Origin: Chloroflexota bacterium
Lineage (GTDB): Bacteria > Chloroflexota > Ktedonobacteria > Ktedonobacterales > JADMIN01
NCBI GenBank assembly: GCA_021323855.1
Contig: JAJPKE010000019.1
Coordinates: forward strand, 1-64,000
Reading direction: 5' to 3'
DNA length: 64,000 bases
Positions 63,902-64,000 of the stretch are shown in pieces (positions within the stretch are counted from its first letter, which is position 1; every line of letters starts with the position of its first letter). Below the pieces are notes generated by a model. That model saw nothing but the letters and a program-made list of their open reading frames with translations. It was not told the origin of the DNA and searched no databases. The translations under genes were made by a program, and so were the position numbers.

Positions 63902-64000
63902 TCACACACCCTTCTCCTCATAAGGAGAGGGGCCGGGGGTGAGGATGATAACGTAGCGGTCCCACCCGGCGTAATCGCTGCCGGGGCGCAGGGTGCTACC
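63902..64000 (-). CDS. 3' end of an unidentified gene, ending in a repeat
   Basis: The minus strand is open from the window edge to TGA at 63902-63904. It reads GSTLRPGSDYAGWDRYVIIL, then TPGPSPYEEKGV. The first 20 residues look like a real protein end; the last 12 come from a Family A repeat (63909-63944) that supplies the stop region. Too little is visible to name a family. It is the fourth protein here whose C-terminus is made by the repeat. Confidence 0.45.
   Translation of the reverse strand, partial: GSTLRPGSDYAGWDRYVIILTPGPSPYEEKGV

Overview
The window is a GC-rich bacterial chromosome segment. The gene set fits Chloroflexota, perhaps the Ktedonobacteria. It includes a SAM-I riboswitch on metX, a tryptophan T-box on a complete trp operon, a KimA-type transporter, a Tad pilus locus, a DUF3090-like protein, and many short GC-rich interspersed repeats at gene ends. 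The lineage is an inference; no rRNA or tRNA gene was seen.

Layout. At 1-2.9 kb metY (cut by the window edge) and metX run leftward behind a promoter, SAM-I aptamer and terminator. At 3.7-8.3 kb there is a putrescine aminotransferase, a saccharopine-dehydrogenase-like oxidoreductase and an aldehyde dehydrogenase. At 8.5-14 kb follows a polar amino-acid-type ABC importer with one ATPase, two permeases and two paralogous lipoprotein binding proteins. Together these suggest amine or amino-acid uptake and breakdown. At 14.3-19.4 kb are a TPR protein, a ferredoxin, two AT-richer unknown genes, a dead IS630-type transposase and a 33-bp hairpin repeat array. At 19.4-23.2 kb are trmD, a FAD oxidoreductase, a ROK kinase and a zinc-ribbon protein.

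At 23.2-34.0 kb one transcription unit behind a Trp T-box carries trpS-trpE-trpG-trpD-(MBL hydrolase)-trpCF-trpB-trpA and a lipoate-ligase-like gene. At 34-36.6 kb lie two AT-richer unknown genes, then hutH, a transaldolase-like aldolase, a KimA-like transporter and a single-domain response regulator. At 43.4-45.1 kb a divergent cassette (98-aa protein, palindromic operator, TIR-TPR protein) lies between an MprF-like gene and a displaced copy of that gene's 3' end. This is the best candidate here for a new (possibly defence) module. At 47-52 kb are a membrane-anchored esterase, a cytochrome P450, a DUF4303-like protein and a P-loop kinase.

At 52.3-58.9 kb is a leftward Tad/Flp pilus operon: flp, cpaB, tadZ, tadA, tadB, tadC. 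The flp gene encodes only 57 residues. Upstream are a soluble DegS/NarX-type histidine kinase and a LuxR-type regulator, then a class I aldolase and the DUF3090-like gene.

Two themes cut across the window. Interspersed GC-rich palindromic repeats sit at most 3' ends and supply the last codons or stop of several proteins (MetX, the TPR protein, TrpCF and the gene at the right edge). In two large copies a hairpin stem has changed sequence on both arms while staying perfectly paired. Several AT-richer patches hold unrecognised genes and look imported.
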